A stretch of 64,000 nt of DNA, taken from NCBI RefSeq assembly GCF_008801605.1, contig NZ_VZPJ01000023.1, positions 1 through 64,000 on the forward strand. The letters are read 5' to 3'. This stretch comes from Pseudomonas brassicacearum subsp. brassicacearum. Its GTDB lineage: Bacteria; Pseudomonadota; Gammaproteobacteria; Pseudomonadales; Pseudomonadaceae. Below are positions 61,293 to 64,000 of this stretch, piece after piece (positions within the stretch are counted from its first letter, which is position 1; each line of letters opens with the position of its first letter). The position numbers and the translations under genes were made by a program. The notes under the pieces were generated by a model. That model was not told the origin of the DNA. It searched no databases and saw nothing but the letters and a program-made list of their open reading frames with translations.

Positions 61293-61428
61293 GTGTGTAT
61301 ATCCGTCGCTGCGGTTACGGCTACTTATGGTTCCGCCCTTACGGCGGGTCACTTTTGAAGAGCCCGGGAGCCGGCCCAGTCAGAGCGGAACCGTCAGCAG
61401 CCGTTACCGAAATACCGGATATACACAC
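61293..61428. repeat. 136-bp inverted-repeat (MITE-like) element
   Basis: Ends GTGTGTATATCCG (61293-61305) and CGGATATACACAC (61416-61428) are exact complements. Inward, arms of about 44 bases remain similar: CGGTTACGGCTACTTATGGTTCCGC on the left versus GCGGAACCGTCAGCAGCCGTTACCG on the right. Non-coding. It resembles a repeat I recall in P. fluorescens-group genomes, but I cannot confirm a copy number. Confidence 0.7.
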
Positions 61429-61439
61429 CAACCCATCGT

Positions 61440-62576
61440 CTACAGCTCAGCATTCCGCCGATGACGATAATCGCTGACCGCCTCATACACCGCCTTACGC
61501 AAGCGATTGATCCCACCAATAGGCCGATGCGCCTCAATGCCGAACCAAGGATTGAACGACTGATTATCACAAGCCAGATTCAACTTGGGCGTATCAAAAT
61601 CCTGAGCCGGAACCTTGATCCGCGCCACGGTCTCGAACGGCGCATCACTTTCCTGCCACTCAATACTGGTGTCTTCAATGGGCATGTACTTGCTCGGATC
61701 CTGACGCTGGATCTGCAAGACAAAACACGCCGGCACCCGGTCCGTGGATAACTGCTGATTCAATGCGCTACGCAAGAAGTTCGGCAGGTCCTGATTCTGG
61801 GGAGGCAGGGTATAGCTCGGGCAACTGTCCGGGTCCGGTGCGACGCGAAACTTGGCGTTGGCTTCGCCGAATTTGTAAGGCGATACCGAGAAATACGTGG
61901 TCTGGGTCGGGCTGGCCGGGGGCGGTGAGAGGGTCGCCAGGGCGATGAATAAATGCCGGATCTGCCAGCTGCGCGGGTCCAGGCTTGGAAAGAAAGCCAT
62001 CGCCTTCTTCCCGTCAGCCTGGGCGGCCACATTCTGACGATATTCAGCGACATCGCTGACGAAGAAGTTCGGATGGTTGAACATCACGAAATCCTGCTCA
62101 CCCTGTGATTGCCGGTCAGCGAGCAGTTGCTTGCCCGGTACGTTCATCAGCTTGATCGCCATCCCGCGGGCATCGCGCAGGCTGTCGAACTGCGGATAGG
62201 CGTTGCCGTTGGACAGGCGAATCGTCGCCTGCCAGACCTTCCCCGGCTCGGCGAATACACCTTGGCGCAACGGTGCCGGCAGGTCGCTCGGCACCTGGAC
62301 TTCGGCCATGACACAGCCGTGGGCCTTGGCATGGGCATCGCGCAGGTAACGCGTACTTTCGCGGTGCTGATCGACGATGCGAATAGCGGTCTGGATGATG
62401 TCCTGGGTCATGGCCGCTTCGCCGGGCGCCACCTGTTCCTTGTCCGGGACCGGTCCCTTGTGTTGCCAGGCAAACCAGGCTGTGGACAGTGCCCAGCCGA
62501 GCAACCCGATGCCCAGCAGCCACAGGAGCGTCTTGCCCAAAAAGGCACCGAGGCGCAGCCAGAGCGTGATCAACAT
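61440..62576 (-). CDS. Catalase-related (SrpA-like) haem protein with N-terminal membrane anchor
   Basis: 378-aa protein of the small catalase-related family. An N-terminal helix (about 5-30; LLWLLGIGLLGWALSTAW) points to membrane or periplasmic attachment. Haem-site features are the distal histidine region YLRDAHAKAHGC, FVMFNHPNFFVSD supplying the catalytic asparagine, and a C-terminal RLRKAVYEAVSDYRHRRN with the probable proximal tyrosine. Members can act as peroxidases or on lipid hydroperoxides. ATG 62576 with AAGGAAG upstream. It follows the di-heme cytochrome gene by 31 bp, so they form one operon. Confidence 0.85.
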   Translation of the reverse strand: MLITLWLRLGAFLGKTLLWLLGIGLLGWALSTAWFAWQHKGPVPDKEQVAPGEAAMTQDIIQTAIRIVDQHRESTRYLRDAHAKAHGCVMAEVQVPSDLPAPLRQGVFAEPGKVWQATIRLSNGNAYPQFDSLRDARGMAIKLMNVPGKQLLADRQSQGEQDFVMFNHPNFFVSDVAEYRQNVAAQADGKKAMAFFPSLDPRSWQIRHLFIALATLSPPPASPTQTTYFSVSPYKFGEANAKFRVAPDPDSCPSYTLPPQNQDLPNFLRSALNQQLSTDRVPACFVLQIQRQDPSKYMPIEDTSIEWQESDAPFETVARIKVPAQDFDTPKLNLACDNQSFNPWFGIEAHRPIGGINRLRKAVYEAVSDYRHRRNAEL

Positions 62577-62607
62577 TCAAACTTCCTTTTACCTGTGGGG
62601 TTCATCA

Positions 62608-64000
62608 TTACAGTTGCGACTCCAGTGGCCCGCCCAGCACCTTTAAATACTCCAGCAAGGCCCAGCGTTCCTGCGGTTGCAGCAAGCGGCCAATGACGCC
62701 ATTACCTCGCTCGCCCGCGCGGAATTCATGGCCGCTGTTGTGGTTGCCGGTAATGCGGGTATCGAAGAGAAAACCGTTGGTAAAGGCTTCGGTGCGATAG
62801 CCCAGGTGGCGCGGGTCGTATTCGAAGTTGCCTTTATAGAACGTGGTCGCGCGCTCGTCCTGGGGGGACAGCAATTGATAGATCGTCGGCACCGAGCCGT
62901 TGTGCAGGAACGGTGGCGTGGCCCAGACGCCCGCCAGCGGCCGGGCTTTGTAGGCGCGCAGTTCACGTACGCCGATGGGTAGGCCAAAACCGTCCAGGGC
63001 AGGGCGCTCGGCGGGGGTGACACCGGCGTCGCGGTAAGCGCGGTTTTCGACGAACGCCGTGACGTAGGCCAGGCCTTTGGCGACCGAGAGTTGGCTCAGG
63101 TCCAGCGGTTCCGTCGGGGTCGGGTGCAGTTGCACTTCCAGCTTCGCCAACTCGGCCGGATCCCACTGCAGGCTGGTCAGGTCGTAGCGGTGATCGGCGA
63201 TGTTGTTGGCGGTGCCCGGGTCGGTGCCGATCACTTGCACGGGCAGCATGTGCAATTGCTGGACCGGCCTGTCGGGCCCTTGGACTACCTTGGGTACATG
63301 GCAGCCGGCGCAGTTTTCAGTGAACAGGGCCCGGCCCTTGGCCGCCAGCGGTTTGTCGATTGAACCGAGCAGCGCTTCGGGCCACACAGGCGGCTTGAGC
63401 AGTTGCAGGGTCTCTTCGATCTTGTTCAAGTCGCGCACACGCACGCTGGAGGGGTAACGCGCATCGCCCTGCAGCGGTTTGCCTTGGGTGTCGAAGAAAT
63501 TCAGCGTGGCGCCGACCCCCAGTGCTTCACCGACGTTGCGGGCCATCGGTTGCTGGGCCGATCCGTTCCACTGCACCCAGTCGAACGTCCATATATCCCA
63601 CAACTGCGGGTAGTCCACGGGGGCGTTGGCCACCCGGTAGTTTTGCGGCGAAATGGCGTCGCCGAAGCTGGCATTGGCGATGCGACCGAAGGCGTCGGTA
63701 CGGCCAGGCCCTTCTTCGGTGGGGTAGAGGCCGCGATGGGTGTCGTTCCAGGCCACCCGCAGGAACGTGTCCAGGGAGATTTTGAAGGCCTTGCGCAATT
63801 CCTCGTGGCGGGCGTCGTAGTCCTTGCCCAGCACTTGGCGGGCGAAGCGCTCGAACTTCCAAGGGTTGTAGTAGGTAGACGCCAGACTGGCGACCAATGC
63901 TTGTCCGAAACTGCCACCGCGTAATGTAGGAACACTGGAAGGCAGCACGTGTTGAGCCGAGCCGCCGTCGATCCGTATCGCCTGGCCCTTGAAGCGCAAT
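62608..64000 (-). CDS. Di-heme cytochrome c (peroxidase/RoxA-like), N-terminus outside window
   Basis: 463 visible C-terminal residues; the start lies past the window edge. The haem motif NCAGCH is inside and the first CxxCH must be in the missing part. Conserved NNIADHRYDLTSL, LAYVTAFVENRAYRDAGVTP and ARPLAGVWATPPFLHNGSVPTIYQLLSP, with distal histidines, mark the di-heme peroxidase/MauG/RoxA group. RoxA-type relatives cleave polyisoprenoids, but many are uncharacterised. Upstream gene of the catalase-related partner, same strand. Confidence 0.85.
   Translation of the reverse strand, partial: LRFKGQAIRIDGGSAQHVLPSSVPTLRGGSFGQALVASLASTYYNPWKFERFARQVLGKDYDARHEELRKAFKISLDTFLRVAWNDTHRGLYPTEEGPGRTDAFGRIANASFGDAISPQNYRVANAPVDYPQLWDIWTFDWVQWNGSAQQPMARNVGEALGVGATLNFFDTQGKPLQGDARYPSSVRVRDLNKIEETLQLLKPPVWPEALLGSIDKPLAAKGRALFTENCAGCHVPKVVQGPDRPVQQLHMLPVQVIGTDPGTANNIADHRYDLTSLQWDPAELAKLEVQLHPTPTEPLDLSQLSVAKGLAYVTAFVENRAYRDAGVTPAERPALDGFGLPIGVRELRAYKARPLAGVWATPPFLHNGSVPTIYQLLSPQDERATTFYKGNFEYDPRHLGYRTEAFTNGFLFDTRITGNHNSGHEFRAGERGNGVIGRLLQPQERWALLEYLKVLGGPLESQL

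Noticed and set aside
60678..61358. Short plus-strand frames over the tRNA genes
   Set aside because: They are products of tRNA DNA read in one frame (shared RIPACHAGGRGFESR strings); the tRNA folds explain the sequence.

Overview
The window looks like chromosomal DNA of a Pseudomonas of the P. fluorescens complex. The evidence is high-GC coding, the gacS-cysM-rlmD-relA-mazG block, a compact cobO-to-cobS cobalamin operon, and many copies of the Pseudomonas REP palindrome (core GGGAGCGAGCTTGCTCGCGA). I see no prophage, plasmid, CRISPR array, transposase or secretion cluster. Most of the window is core genome, and the unusual material sits between genes.

Region 1 (1-10.7 kb): an AraC-type regulator divergent from the C4-dicarboxylate carrier dctA, which has a sigma-54 promoter preceded by two palindromes. 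Then come a CoA-transferase-family racemase, sprT, a Yip1 membrane protein, ttcA, a Tag-type glycosylase, an overlapping arsC-wrbA-DUF2069 operon, a TlpA-like lipoprotein, and a zinc-ribbon/META lipoprotein pair.

Region 2 (10.7-21 kb): ldhA, the sensor kinase gacS, cysM-rlmD, relA, mazG and a DUF2058 gene. These combine global control (GacS, RelA) with housekeeping enzymes.

Region 3 (21-31.3 kb): DUF3108, purM-purN, a DUF2066-perM-hda series, two consecutive NlpC/P60 lipoproteins and a sorbosone-dehydrogenase-like lipoprotein.

Region 4 (31.3-40.8 kb): a cobalamin riboswitch followed by cobO-cobB-bluB-cobD-cobC-cobQ-cobU-cobT-phosphatase-cobS. These are the late steps: corrin adenosylation and amidation, the aminopropanol arm, the lower ligand and nucleotide-loop assembly. 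A REP pair has become the last ~33 codons of cobB.

Region 5 (40.8-48.6 kb): a MarR regulator and an MFS carrier with matching palindromic operators, a 39-aa membrane peptide, a periplasmic glutathione peroxidase, a FadL porin, two orphan genes, a ~955-bp gene-poor stretch with DnaA-box-like sites, a short helical-repeat protein and rmuC.

Region 6 (48.6-64 kb): a transporter-fused hybrid histidine kinase, a TetR/MFS divergent pair, a cupin, a TDT-family exporter, an MFS-acyltransferase fusion, a guanidinium exporter under a guanidine-II riboswitch, a BASS transporter, rdgC, a duplicated tRNA-Val/tRNA-Asp cassette, a 136-bp inverted-repeat element, and a catalase-related protein paired with a di-heme cytochrome cut off by the window end.

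The most notable items are the cobB C-terminus built from a REP pair, the guanidine-II riboswitch with its promoter, the dctA enhancer/promoter layout, the paired MarR operators, the DnaA-box cluster, and the catalase-related/di-heme pair. All family calls come from reading the translated sequence; no database search was run.
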